This document shows, in pieces, positions 1-7,019 of a stretch of 8,741 bases of DNA. Position numbers and translations under genes: made by a program. The first letter of the stretch is position 1; the number at the start of each line of letters is the position of its first letter. This DNA comes from Methanobacteriota archaeon (GTDB taxonomy: Archaea > Halobacteriota > Syntropharchaeia > DAOWMC01), in contig DAOWMC010000028.1 in the NCBI GenBank assembly GCA_030643285.1, forward strand, positions 1-8,741, read 5' to 3'. Under the pieces are notes generated by a model. It ran no database searches. It worked only from the letters and a program-made list of their open reading frames with translations, and was not told the DNA's origin.

Positions 1-269
1 ATACTCCCATTTCCCATACCTGAACCTATTCTCTTGACTCGTGAAAAATCGCCTTCCAGGGTGATAACCGTATCTTTGGGGTCTGCGGAACCATCCACGG
101 TTATATCAAACAGGGACCCAAGCTTGATTACTTCATTTCCATGCCATGTCTCCATTGAATTTATCTCATCTACGGTCTTTTTAGAAAGGTTGTCGGGTCC
201 TATTATGTACCCATCAACGGGGATCTTAAATGATTTTTTGGGCTTTATTGTTATCTTCTGTTCTGCCAT
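1..269 (-). CDS. fwdC: Formylmethanofuran dehydrogenase subunit C (N-terminal part, runs off the left edge)
   Basis: Seen: reading leftward from an ATG at 269-267 gives 89 uninterrupted codons to the window edge. The protein begins MAEQKITIKPKKSFKIPVDG and contains LGSLFDITVDGS (residues 50-61) and, near the edge, GDFSRVKRIGSGMGNGS (73-89). The last stretch begins the glycine-rich repeat region of the FwdC / glutamate-synthase C-terminal beta-helix family. FwdC is a structural subunit of the formylmethanofuran dehydrogenase complex, packed against FwdA and FwdB, and has no known catalytic residues of its own. The start is 3 bases past the fwdA stop, with a GGGGG tract 8 bases upstream lying inside the last fwdA codons, so translation is probably coupled. 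It is the fourth gene of a fwdDBAC operon. Only about a third of a typical FwdC is visible. The fwd/fmd (tungsten versus molybdenum) distinction cannot be made here. Confidence 0.9.
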   Translation of the reverse strand, partial: MAEQKITIKPKKSFKIPVDGYIIGPDNLSKKTVDEINSMETWHGNEVIKLGSLFDITVDGSADPKDTVITLEGDFSRVKRIGSGMGNGS

Positions 270-272
270 GAT

Positions 273-1967
273 TTATGCCCCCTTTGTGCTAATCTTGTAT
301 GGATTTGGTACATACGCATCCTGCACCGGGTAATTTGCAAGATTTATCGAATAGTACTCCTTGAACTTCAACTCAAGATCGGGTAGCATTGCATCCATAA
401 GCGATTTATCAATCTCGGGATCGACAAAGAACGTTTTTCCGCTGGGCACTGCAACTATCTCGTTATCTTTGGCAACGATCTGCCCGCTCTTAATCGTATA
501 AGCCGTATACGAAAATGCATCCTCTATCTTTGCGTAATCTCTGGACGGGTCAACCTCTTCGGGTGAGATATCATATATTGATATATCCGCATCCGCACCT
601 GATCCGAGATGTCCTTTACCGTGTTTATCAATTCCAAGTATCCTTGCCGGTGCCGCCCTTGTCATTATTGCGATATCATTCCAGCCAAGCTCTCTATCGA
701 TTGATGGAAGAATCGTGTTTGAATTGACGACCGGGTGAACTTCAGAGATCATCGCCTCTCTCTTCTTCTTGCTCATAAGTAGTGCAAATATCTGTGGGTA
801 GAATGTGAATGGACATCCGTTCGGATGATCGGTTGTTATCATCATTTTCCATGGGTCATCTATCAGAAGTGGCAGTTCGATTCCGACCGCCCACATTATA
901 GCATGTGGTGGTATCTTTGCACCGTAAACAAACGGAACAACACCCGAACCGGTCTCAAGTTCCACATCATGGTTGCTCCACTTTCTTCTTGTGAGTTTGT
1001 ACAGATTGAACTCATGGGGTCCGTCTCCTGTCATCGTTGTTGTATCACAGAACATTACCACACCAAGATCAATCGTGAGGTTGTCATGAGCGTTAACGTA
1101 CTTTGCAACCTCATCTGCCTTTGAACAGAAGTCTCCCCAGTTTGAACCACCGTATGAGTGAAATTGGGTGTGTGTTGCATGCATGACCTGTCTATCGCTA
1201 TTTTCTACACCACTGAGAAGGCCATATGTCTCGAGTGTCGTCTCAGAGTTGCCCGGGTGTCCGATATTATTACAATGTATGTGTATTGAATGTGGGAGGT
1301 TTAAACGTTCATTTGCAATTGAAAGCGCCTTTACAATCTCAGCGGGTGAAACATCAAACTTTGGTACCCGATCGTGTAAGCCGCTAACGTTTTTGCCCCA
1401 GGCCCAGGCTTCCACGCCACCGGGGTTCACAATCTTTATTCCGTATCCTTTGGTGGCCTTTAATATCCATGCAACGTATGCTGTAAGCTTATCCATGTCA
1501 CCTGATTTTACACATTCCATTGTCATCCAGTGGTTATCAAGAAGTGGTATGGCACCCTTATCGACTATGGGAATCTCAATAAGCTCCTCATGAGTATGTC
1601 TTGCCGCCATCGGTGGCATAGCCGCCTCCATCACAAACGTGTAACCCATCCTGGCGTACCTGTATCCTGTTGCGTAAACGTTGGGTACACTGTATCCGGA
1701 GCAAGCCCTCGTCAGTTTGCCTTTTGGTTCGATTCCCTTCCTGCCATCTTCTGGTCTCATTATCCGGCCTGCATTTACCTTACCTCCGGCAATATGGGAG
1801 TGTCCCTCAACACCACCGGGCAGGACGAGCTTTCCATCTGCATCAATTACCTTGGGATCCTTGGCATTGGATACAATTTTACCATTTGAGGTAAAGATGT
1901 CCATTTTTTCCCCGTTTATCTTGTTTATAGGATCGTATACGATCCCGTTCTTAATTAAAAGATCCAT
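273..1967 (-). CDS. fwdA: Formylmethanofuran dehydrogenase subunit A (amidohydrolase subunit)
   Basis: FwdA is the metal-dependent amidohydrolase subunit that joins formate to methanofuran, or hydrolyses formyl-methanofuran in the oxidative direction, in the cytoplasmic Fwd complex. Seen: 564 residues, the usual full length. The N-terminal part has the amidohydrolase composite domain (DLLIKNGIVYDP) followed by the metal-binding GHSH (His56, His58). Lys178 in GYGIKIVNPGG is at the position expected for the carboxylated lysine that bridges the two zinc ions. His residues in SIHIHCNNIGHPGN (228-240) and HATHTQFH (263-270), and Asp380 in TTDHPNGCP, fit the remaining metal-ligand and catalytic positions. 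All key residues appear intact. The ATG is 2 bases past the fwdB stop with a GGGGG tract 7 bases upstream. The protein ends in KGA, shared with FwdB (see findings). Residue roles are from the family; their positions were counted here. Confidence 0.97.
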   Translation of the reverse strand: MDLLIKNGIVYDPINKINGEKMDIFTSNGKIVSNAKDPKVIDADGKLVLPGGVEGHSHIAGGKVNAGRIMRPEDGRKGIEPKGKLTRACSGYSVPNVYATGYRYARMGYTFVMEAAMPPMAARHTHEELIEIPIVDKGAIPLLDNHWMTMECVKSGDMDKLTAYVAWILKATKGYGIKIVNPGGVEAWAWGKNVSGLHDRVPKFDVSPAEIVKALSIANERLNLPHSIHIHCNNIGHPGNSETTLETYGLLSGVENSDRQVMHATHTQFHSYGGSNWGDFCSKADEVAKYVNAHDNLTIDLGVVMFCDTTTMTGDGPHEFNLYKLTRRKWSNHDVELETGSGVVPFVYGAKIPPHAIMWAVGIELPLLIDDPWKMMITTDHPNGCPFTFYPQIFALLMSKKKREAMISEVHPVVNSNTILPSIDRELGWNDIAIMTRAAPARILGIDKHGKGHLGSGADADISIYDISPEEVDPSRDYAKIEDAFSYTAYTIKSGQIVAKDNEIVAVPSGKTFFVDPEIDKSLMDAMLPDLELKFKEYYSINLANYPVQDAYVPNPYKISTKGA

Positions 1968-1969
1968 TT

Positions 1970-3271
1970 TCAGGCCCCCTTTAACTCCTTTACTTTTGTC
2001 AGCATCTTATCAAATATCTCCTCGTCACTTGGGTATTTTACATCGACCAGCTTTCTGACCCTGAGAGGGATACCATCCATACGATAAGCCGTTCCCTCAG
2101 CTTCAACACCAGCCACAGCAGCCGGTATTACAACATCTGCAAACTCGGTTGTAGGATTGTGGTACGGATCAACCTGAATAACAGGTATATCTTTCATATG
2201 CTCCACAGAACCTTTCGGAAAGTTTGATGCCGGATCTGCTGCAACAACCAAAAATGAGTCACACTCCTTTCGGTTTAACACGTCAACAGCAGTCGTCTCC
2301 CCCGGATTATACCATACATATCCACGTGAGAAATCCACTGCAAACGGGTATCCGGTCTCCCATGCACAGACCTGACCAAAGCCTGCAATGTTATAATGCC
2401 CCCTCATCGGTATCAGGGTGAACTTAGCATGTTCATTAATCTCATCAACCAATGATATAACATTTTCCAGATTTTTATACCTGCATCGAGATTGGGTTAA
2501 ACCTAGACCACCAAAGATGACGCCAAACTTTGCTTTCTTCATCCGATCAACGATCTCTATCAACTTCTCTTTTGAGATACCGCCAACTTCGCTTGGAACC
2601 ACATCCTCGTTTCCTGAAAGTATCGTCCTCATCGCAGAAAATATCTTATAATCCGATCCGGGTTCAATCTGCACATATTCATCTGCTTTATCGGCAGTTT
2701 TGGTCTTTCTCACATCAAAGACCATAAGTGTCCTATCCTCTTTTCCCCCTGAAAAGAAGCCTTTTGCATTGTATGAATACCTTGCCTGGTGTCTTGGATG
2801 CGCATGTACCGGGTTACTGCCCCAGAATATAACAAGATCCGCCCTATTCTTGACTTCCCCGAGTGTACATCCGGGCGCACCAACGCCCTGAACAGCAAGA
2901 ACCGTGGGCCCATGACACACAGAAGCGGTACTGTCCATTACCCCGCCGATCTCTTCAAGCAGGTGAACCCCCTTTTCAATTGCCTCGCATACGGTTGAGG
3001 CCCAACCATACGACAAAGGTCTTTTGGAGTTTGAAAGGATCTGAGATGCCCTCTCTATTGCTTCTTCATATGTTGCTTCTCTCAGCTTGCCATCTTCCCT
3101 TATCAATGGCGATTCTATCCTTTCATGCCCCATGATTTTACTTTTACCAAGTTTACAGGCCTTTTTTACCTTGACAATCTTTGTACCATCAGTCTCTACC
3201 TCAAGATCATCACAAAGAGAGCCGCAGAAAGGGCAAACAACATCTGTAATGATTCTATTTTCAGCACTCAT
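1970..3271 (-). CDS. fwdB: Formylmethanofuran dehydrogenase subunit B (molybdopterin/tungstopterin catalytic subunit)
   Basis: FwdB is the formate-dehydrogenase-like subunit that reduces CO2 to formate, or oxidises formate, at a tungsten or molybdenum bis-pterin centre. Seen: 433 residues, normal for the family. Cys13, Cys16, Cys20 (CPFCGSLC) and Cys39 (KKACKLGK) form the expected ligand set for one [4Fe-4S] cluster. Cys119 in DSTASVCHGPT is the expected metal ligand; it is a plain cysteine codon, so this is not a selenocysteine form. Further family segments include LVIFWGSNPVHAHPRH (146-161), RGHYNIAGFGQ, and VDPYHNPTTEFADVVIPAA near the C-terminus. The start codon overlaps the fwdD stop by one base (TGATG), with GGGGG 7 bases upstream, which points to translational coupling. 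The C-terminal pterin-binding domain is absent from this chain, as expected, because it is supplied by FwdD. Whether the metal is W or Mo is not decidable from sequence alone. Confidence 0.97.
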   Translation of the reverse strand: MSAENRIITDVVCPFCGSLCDDLEVETDGTKIVKVKKACKLGKSKIMGHERIESPLIREDGKLREATYEEAIERASQILSNSKRPLSYGWASTVCEAIEKGVHLLEEIGGVMDSTASVCHGPTVLAVQGVGAPGCTLGEVKNRADLVIFWGSNPVHAHPRHQARYSYNAKGFFSGGKEDRTLMVFDVRKTKTADKADEYVQIEPGSDYKIFSAMRTILSGNEDVVPSEVGGISKEKLIEIVDRMKKAKFGVIFGGLGLTQSRCRYKNLENVISLVDEINEHAKFTLIPMRGHYNIAGFGQVCAWETGYPFAVDFSRGYVWYNPGETTAVDVLNRKECDSFLVVAADPASNFPKGSVEHMKDIPVIQVDPYHNPTTEFADVVIPAAVAGVEAEGTAYRMDGIPLRVRKLVDVKYPSDEEIFDKMLTKVKELKGA

Positions 3272-3648
3272 CAGATTGCCCCCATAAGCTCTTTTACACC
3301 TAATACTGATTTATCCGTTGATGATACCTCGCTATCTATCCCTTTGTAAATTGGCATACCTACACCACCACTATCCGAGCCGGTAACCGCATTAGCCCAT
3401 GGACCCATCGGTACAAATGCTATGCTATCAGGGTTGCCATTATTTACCCTTACACAAACCACAGCTTCCCCGAAATCCGTTTTAACCTCTACATTATCTC
3501 CTTCGGATACTCCAAGTGTCCCCAGGTTTTTTTGATTTACCTCACAGATAGCAGCGGCATCAACAAACTCCTTTGACATTTTATTCTCCAGGGTACTACC
3601 CTGATCAAGTGTCCTTCCAGAGATCAATTTCACGTTTATTTTCCCCAT
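3271..3648 (-). CDS. fwdD: Formylmethanofuran dehydrogenase subunit D (pterin-binding domain)
   Basis: FwdD carries the molybdopterin-dinucleotide-binding beta-barrel that completes the FwdB active site. Seen: the protein from this start is 125 residues and opens MGKINVKLISGRTLDQGS, as FwdD proteins do. GVSEGDNVEVKTDFGEA and PMGPWANAVTGSDSGGVG with the following MPIYKG are the characteristic pterin-binding segments. The reading frame stays open upstream to an ATG at 3717, which would add 23 residues. I chose the inner ATG at 3648 because a strong Shine-Dalgarno sequence (GGAGAGGT, 3655-3662) sits 6 bases before it, a TATA-like element lies at 3691-3700, and the extra residues look unlike FwdD. 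It is the first gene of the fwdDBAC operon. The stop overlaps the fwdB start. Confidence 0.95.
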   Translation of the reverse strand: MGKINVKLISGRTLDQGSTLENKMSKEFVDAAAICEVNQKNLGTLGVSEGDNVEVKTDFGEAVVCVRVNNGNPDSIAFVPMGPWANAVTGSDSGGVGMPIYKGIDSEVSSTDKSVLGVKELMGAI

Positions 3649-3654
3649 TAAAAT

Positions 3655-3662
3655 ACCTCTCC
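3655..3662 (-). promoter_or_regulatory. Ribosome binding site of fwdD (decides the start)
   Basis: On the minus strand the sequence is GGAGAGGT, then 6 bases, then ATG at 3648. It is the strongest Shine-Dalgarno match in the window and decides for the 125-residue FwdD over the longer frame beginning at 3717. Confidence 0.75.
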
Positions 3663-3690
3663 AACTGGTAATCTTAGATTTTGCACAAGG

Positions 3691-3700
3691 TATATTAAAT
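3691..3700 (-). promoter_or_regulatory. Probable TATA box of the fwdDBAC operon
   Basis: The minus strand reads ATTTAATATA here, preceded by the purine-rich CCAAACA, which could serve as a BRE. Its centre is about 47 bases before the fwdD ATG. With the usual archaeal spacing of roughly 25 bases to the start site, transcription would begin near 3670 and leave a short leader containing the GGAGAGGT ribosome site. The 105-base gap from the preceding flavoprotein gene supports a separate promoter. No experimental start site is known. Confidence 0.5.
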
Positions 3701-3723
3701 TGTTTGGAATCGGTCAATAAAAT

Positions 3724-3741
3724 TAGAGGGGGTTTTCTCTA
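3724..3741 (-). terminator. Weak candidate terminator after the flavoprotein gene
   Basis: On the minus strand, starting 12 bases after the flavoprotein stop codon, the arms TAGAG and CTCTA (5 bp, 8-base loop) are followed by the T-rich ATTTTATT. Archaeal transcription often ends at U-rich tracts, so this could end the ligase-flavoprotein transcript before the fwd promoter. The stem is short and could be chance. Confidence 0.25.
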
Positions 3742-3753
3742 TTTACTCCAATT

Positions 3754-4386
3754 TTACTTCCCTGAAAGTCTAATCGCTAACCTCGCAACATTCCTCCCAA
3801 GAGCCTTTGAGGTCTCAATACCTATTTCATCGGCCTCAACAGAACGTTTCCATGTAACTTTACCCCCCTTTTGCGACTCAAACATAGAACCAACTCCACC
3901 AAGCGGAAACATTGCCCCCTTCTCCTCGATCGGACCTACGACTGCCAGTCCGTGAGCCATCAAAAATGTAACTATTGCAAGATTTGTTAGCTCTTGCCCT
4001 CCATTTCGCAATGCAGCATGAGCCAGAGCCCCTCCTGCCTTTCCACATAAAAGTGGTTTTACCATCTTTAGCCATCTACATCGGTCCATAAATACCTTCA
4101 TCTGCCCGGTAACATTGTCAAGGTAGACAGGTGAACCTATAATTATCCCCTCTGCTTCCAGAAGTTTTTCAGCAAGTTTGTGCATGTCATCCTGTTCATG
4201 CTGGGAGCACCTGTGCTCTTTAAGACAGCGATTACAACCTGTACAGAAATGAATCCTGTAATCAGAAAGCTCTAAAAGTTCGGTTTCACATCCAAGTTTT
4301 TTAGCTTCACCTAATGCCGCTTGAAGCATCTTTGCAGTGTTTTTTCCCTTTCTGGCACTTCCGTTTATTCCAATTATTTTTATCAT
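3754..4386 (-). CDS. Iron-sulfur flavoprotein (NADPH-dependent FMN reductase family)
   Basis: Seen: 210 residues with a flavodoxin-like fold. An FMN-phosphate loop, GINGSARKGKNTA, lies at residues 6-18, and SPVYLDNVTGQMKVFMDR at 85-102. A compact cysteine cluster, Cys48, Cys51, Cys54 and Cys60 (spacing CX2CX2CX5C), matches the [4Fe-4S] motif that separates archaeal iron-sulfur flavoproteins (Isf) from plain FMN reductases. Known for the family: Isf accepts electrons from ferredoxin and can reduce O2 or peroxide in methanogens; other members reduce quinones or act as maturation or redox partners. The physiological substrate here is unknown. It starts 9 bases after the ligase stop, and its GAGG ribosome site (4394-4397) overlaps that stop, so the two genes are co-translated and probably work together. 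No signal peptide or membrane segment is seen. Confidence 0.85.
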   Translation of the reverse strand: MIKIIGINGSARKGKNTAKMLQAALGEAKKLGCETELLELSDYRIHFCTGCNRCLKEHRCSQHEQDDMHKLAEKLLEAEGIIIGSPVYLDNVTGQMKVFMDRCRWLKMVKPLLCGKAGGALAHAALRNGGQELTNLAIVTFLMAHGLAVVGPIEEKGAMFPLGGVGSMFESQKGGKVTWKRSVEADEIGIETSKALGRNVARLAIRLSGK

Positions 4387-4395
4387 TTTAGTGCC

Positions 4396-5697
4396 TCATT
4401 TGACACTTGACATAAATTCCCTTACTATTTCGTTATCGGGGTTTTCTGACCTCAGGTCAACAAATCGCTTTTCTTTTCTACCTATAATCGGTATACTTCC
4501 TATGGGAACATATTTAATGATATCGGGGGTAAAACATACCCCCCCACCAAGTTTATCCATTAAATCAAAAGAAACACGCATATCTTCTCTTTCACTCTCG
4601 ATATATACCTTTAGCTGATCTGTAACCCCATGTTCATCCTTTTCAACAACGCAGAGGTAATTTCTAATATTTTTGTGACCAAAGAGCATATTGTCAATCG
4701 TATATGGGCTTGTCAGTGTACCTCTTATCTTTACAAGACTGTCAAACCTGTGTTTTACCGTTGCTATTTTTATCGTCTTATTGCCACATGAGCATTCATC
4801 GTCAATAATGTGTGAACAATCATTTGATCTGAACCTTATTGCAAGTGTCCCTGTTCTGGATATGGTCGTATAAACCAGCTCGCCTTCCTCGCCAGGGGAA
4901 AGTTGCTCTCCGGTTTTTGGATCTATCACCTCAACCAGTGCATGATCTTCACACCAGTGAAAACCGTTTTTTTCCTCGCACTCAGCACCACTACCAACTT
5001 CACTCAGTCCGTAACCTTGTCTGACATCGATTCCCCATCGCTCTTCCAATCTGTTTCGAACAGAATCCGAAAGTGGTTCACCAAGCACATACGCCTTTTT
5101 CAAAGCAGTATCTTTGGGATCCTTTCCAAACATCTCTTCATAAGCATAGCTCAATTTCAATATGTACTGGGGAATTCCAAGGATCACCGTCGGGGCAAAC
5201 ATAACAACCATGCCCACCTGTTGCTTTGCCGTTGGAAGTTTTCCGGCAGGTATAACTGTAGCGCCAATATTTCTGATCGCCTCGTGTAAGTCAATTCCGG
5301 CAAAGAACATACCGTATGGTGTGGTATTTTGGACGATATCGCTTTTTTTGACCCCAACAGTCTGAAGATTTCTTGTCTCTACAGACACCTGAACATCCAC
5401 ATCATTTTTTGTGAATCCCACGACAGTTGGAAGGCCGGATGTTCCCGAAGTTGTATGATAAACAGAGATATTTTTATCGGCTATCGCACCTTTAAAGTTC
5501 TTTACAATATCTTTTTTATCCGAAAATGGGATCTTCACAAGATCTTCATAACATTTGATATCCGAAGGAGTGATACCTGCACGTTTAAATTTGGCCCTGT
5601 ACAGTGAAGATTTTTCATAGGCCAGCTTGATCGTTGAATGCAGGCGCTTATTCTGTAGTTCGGTCATCTCCCTTCGGGATAATTTATTTACGTCCAT
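4396..5697 (-). CDS. Adenylate-forming ligase of the phenylacetate-CoA ligase (PaaK) / coenzyme F390 synthetase family
   Basis: Seen: 433 residues, the typical PaaK length. The ATP-binding loop TSGTSGLP is at 83-90 with VVGFT following, YGLSE at 229-233, PGEEGELVYTT at 268-278, and RFRSND at 288-293, where most relatives have RYRTGD. ECSCG at 301-305 and HRFDSLVKIRG at 316-326 mark the hinge and C-terminal domain, and IIGRKEKRFVD (404-414) holds the likely catalytic lysine region. Family chemistry: a carboxylate is activated with ATP to an acyl-adenylate and passed to CoA. Relatives in methanogens are often annotated as coenzyme F390 synthetase, which adenylates F420 instead. The substrate cannot be told from sequence. 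The ATG at 5697 has GGGTG 8 bases upstream, complementary to the archaeal 16S tail. It shares a transcript with the flavoprotein gene downstream. Confidence 0.85.
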   Translation of the reverse strand: MDVNKLSRREMTELQNKRLHSTIKLAYEKSSLYRAKFKRAGITPSDIKCYEDLVKIPFSDKKDIVKNFKGAIADKNISVYHTTSGTSGLPTVVGFTKNDVDVQVSVETRNLQTVGVKKSDIVQNTTPYGMFFAGIDLHEAIRNIGATVIPAGKLPTAKQQVGMVVMFAPTVILGIPQYILKLSYAYEEMFGKDPKDTALKKAYVLGEPLSDSVRNRLEERWGIDVRQGYGLSEVGSGAECEEKNGFHWCEDHALVEVIDPKTGEQLSPGEEGELVYTTISRTGTLAIRFRSNDCSHIIDDECSCGNKTIKIATVKHRFDSLVKIRGTLTSPYTIDNMLFGHKNIRNYLCVVEKDEHGVTDQLKVYIESEREDMRVSFDLMDKLGGGVCFTPDIIKYVPIGSIPIIGRKEKRFVDLRSENPDNEIVREFMSSVK

Positions 5698-5737
5698 TGA
5701 AAGTACACCCTTATGATTTCTCTTGGATGTTATCGGC

Positions 5738-5743
5738 TTTAAA
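5738..5743 (-). promoter_or_regulatory. Candidate TATA box for the ligase-flavoprotein operon
   Basis: The minus strand has GGTTTAAAGCC, whose TTTAAA core is 41-46 bases before the ligase ATG, close to the spacing seen for the fwd promoter. The core is short and could be chance. Confidence 0.35.
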
Positions 5744-5757
5744 CCTATCGAAAGGTG

Positions 5758-5780
5758 GCACTTGATACGTATTCATGTGC
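5758..5780. repeat. Imperfect inverted repeat between cdc6 and the ligase promoter
   Basis: The arms GCACTTGA and TCATGTGC pair at 7 of 8 positions around a 7-base spacer TACGTAT. The dyad begins at the last base of the cdc6 stop codon and is centred about 29 bases upstream of the candidate ligase TATA box. No T-run follows on the cdc6 transcript, so it does not look like a terminator. The position suits a regulator-binding site. Confidence 0.5.
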
Positions 5781-6916
5781 TACTTATCACCTGGTAGTCT
5801 ACTTAAAACGTCTCTGACATCATACCTTAATGTTATCACCCTGCTTCTTCCACGATCACCTTCACCGGTGAAATCCATGTTTATCAGCCTCACGGTGTCC
5901 AATTTATTTAGCATTTCATGAAAAGTCGTGTAACTGAGGTTTGTTTCTTCTTTAAAGATTTTATAAAGGTCTCCGGCCCTTATATTTGATTTGTCCGATC
6001 TGTCATCTCCTGCAATCATCTTCAAAAGGGCTTTCTCTTCTTTTTTAAGTGACGAAATGGTATAGGACAGGTGAACCAAACCACTTTTTTTGTATGCATT
6101 ATCTACATCATCAAGGGATAGTTTCCTGCTGCCCCGTCTCTCGGCGTTAAATCCAGCCCTCCTCAAAAGGTCGATTCCGACTCTCAAGTCACCTGATTTT
6201 TCAACCCTGTCAGAAATATCTGTCAGAATCTCTTCAGATACAACTTTTGGATAAAAACCGTAAATCACACGATTTTTTAAAATTTCATATATCTCCTCCC
6301 GTGAGTACAATGGAAAATAAATCTCATCGGGTAAAAAGATCGAGTCCACCCGTGGATCGAATGAGTAGCCCACCTTCAAATCACTTAAGATACCTATCAC
6401 ACCGAATTTTACACCAGGATACGTTTCATGAGCCCTTAATATGGAATAAAGCACCTTGTTAACCTCATTTTCATAAAAAAGGTAGTTTATATCATCCAGA
6501 GCTACAACCACAACGATCTCTTCGTCTAATAATCGTTTTGCAATCTCTTCAAATATTTTTTTAAATGATATTCCCGAAGCCGGTGGGGCGTGCCCGAAAA
6601 CCTTTTTGAATATCTGAGAAAATATGGTGTGGCGGGTTGATGTAATCTGGCAGTTTATGTACACAGGTATGACCTTAGATGTGTTCTTTTCTGCCTCTTC
6701 AAAGAGTTTTAGAACTGCTGTTGTTTTACCAGTTGCGGGAGGGCCGATACATAATGTGTTTACGGGACGTGTGCCACGCATGGCAGGACGGATGTTGAAT
6801 TTTAAAGATTGCATCTGGGATTCACGATGAATGAAGCCTTCTGGTATGTAGTCAAGCTCAAACATCTCCTCATTTTTAAAGATCGTCTCATCCCACTGCA
6901 AGATGTCTTTCTCCAT
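5780..6916 (-). CDS. cdc6: Orc1/Cdc6-family replication initiator ATPase
   Basis: Archaeal Orc1/Cdc6 proteins bind origin DNA and help load the MCM helicase. Seen: 378 residues. The N-terminal family element TIFKNEEMFELDYIPEGFIHRE is at 11-32, Walker A GPPATGKT at 58-65, and a Walker B region VVVVALDDINYLF at 135-147. The last has Asp142 where most Cdc6 proteins have Glu. The sensor-2 region is GDLRVGIDLLRRAG (242-255). A C-terminal winged-helix domain spans roughly 285-370 and ends GRSRVITLRYD. The ATG at 6916 keeps the conserved IFKN segment. No good Shine-Dalgarno site is seen, so the message may be leaderless. The TATA-like element at 6925-6934 is too close for that start (see findings). 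The sequence resembles the second Cdc6 paralogue type found in methanogens more than a canonical Orc1; that placement is from memory of the family. Confidence 0.93.
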   Translation of the reverse strand: MEKDILQWDETIFKNEEMFELDYIPEGFIHRESQMQSLKFNIRPAMRGTRPVNTLCIGPPATGKTTAVLKLFEEAEKNTSKVIPVYINCQITSTRHTIFSQIFKKVFGHAPPASGISFKKIFEEIAKRLLDEEIVVVVALDDINYLFYENEVNKVLYSILRAHETYPGVKFGVIGILSDLKVGYSFDPRVDSIFLPDEIYFPLYSREEIYEILKNRVIYGFYPKVVSEEILTDISDRVEKSGDLRVGIDLLRRAGFNAERRGSRKLSLDDVDNAYKKSGLVHLSYTISSLKKEEKALLKMIAGDDRSDKSNIRAGDLYKIFKEETNLSYTTFHEMLNKLDTVRLINMDFTGEGDRGRSRVITLRYDVRDVLSRLPGDK

Positions 6917-6924
6917 GTGTCACG

Positions 6925-6934
6925 TTTATATATA
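6925..6934 (-). promoter_or_regulatory. TATA-like element close to the cdc6 start
   Basis: The minus strand reads TATATATAAA, the best TATA match near cdc6. Its centre is only about 14 bases before the ATG, too close for the normal 25-base spacing unless translation starts further in. The weaker minus-strand AGATAAAAGA (about 6945-6954) would place the start just before the ATG and give a leaderless message. Confidence 0.35.
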
Positions 6935-6963
6935 CAGGGCTTATCTCTTTTATCTTTCTCCAA

Positions 6964-6985
6964 CAAAGCTTTTAAAAAAGCTTTG
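6964..6985. repeat. Perfect palindrome 1 (10-bp arms, 2-base spacer)
   Basis: The arms are CAAAGCTTTT and AAAAGCTTTG separated by AA. Every arm position pairs. The centre is near 6974.5, about 58 bases upstream of the cdc6 ATG. The half-site is related to that of the palindrome at 7038-7060 (shared pattern AAASCTTTT, where S is G or C). Confidence 0.7.
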
Positions 6986-7019
6986 ATGCATAACCATTTT
7001 CACATCATGTCCTTATTTA

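Noticed and set aside
1168..1593. 141-codon open frame on the plus strand
   Set aside because: It is antisense to fwdA, whose full-length protein has all expected motifs; the plus-strand product shows no recognisable domain. The same holds for the other plus-strand frames between 34 and 6830.
2913..2919. Selenocysteine form of FwdB
   Set aside because: The metal-ligand position is an ordinary cysteine codon (Cys119) and no in-frame TGA occurs in the gene.
3649..3717. N-terminal extension of FwdD to an ATG at 3717
   Set aside because: The extra 23 residues do not resemble FwdD, they would overlap the likely TATA box, and the inner ATG at 3648 has a strong GGAGAGGT ribosome site at good spacing.
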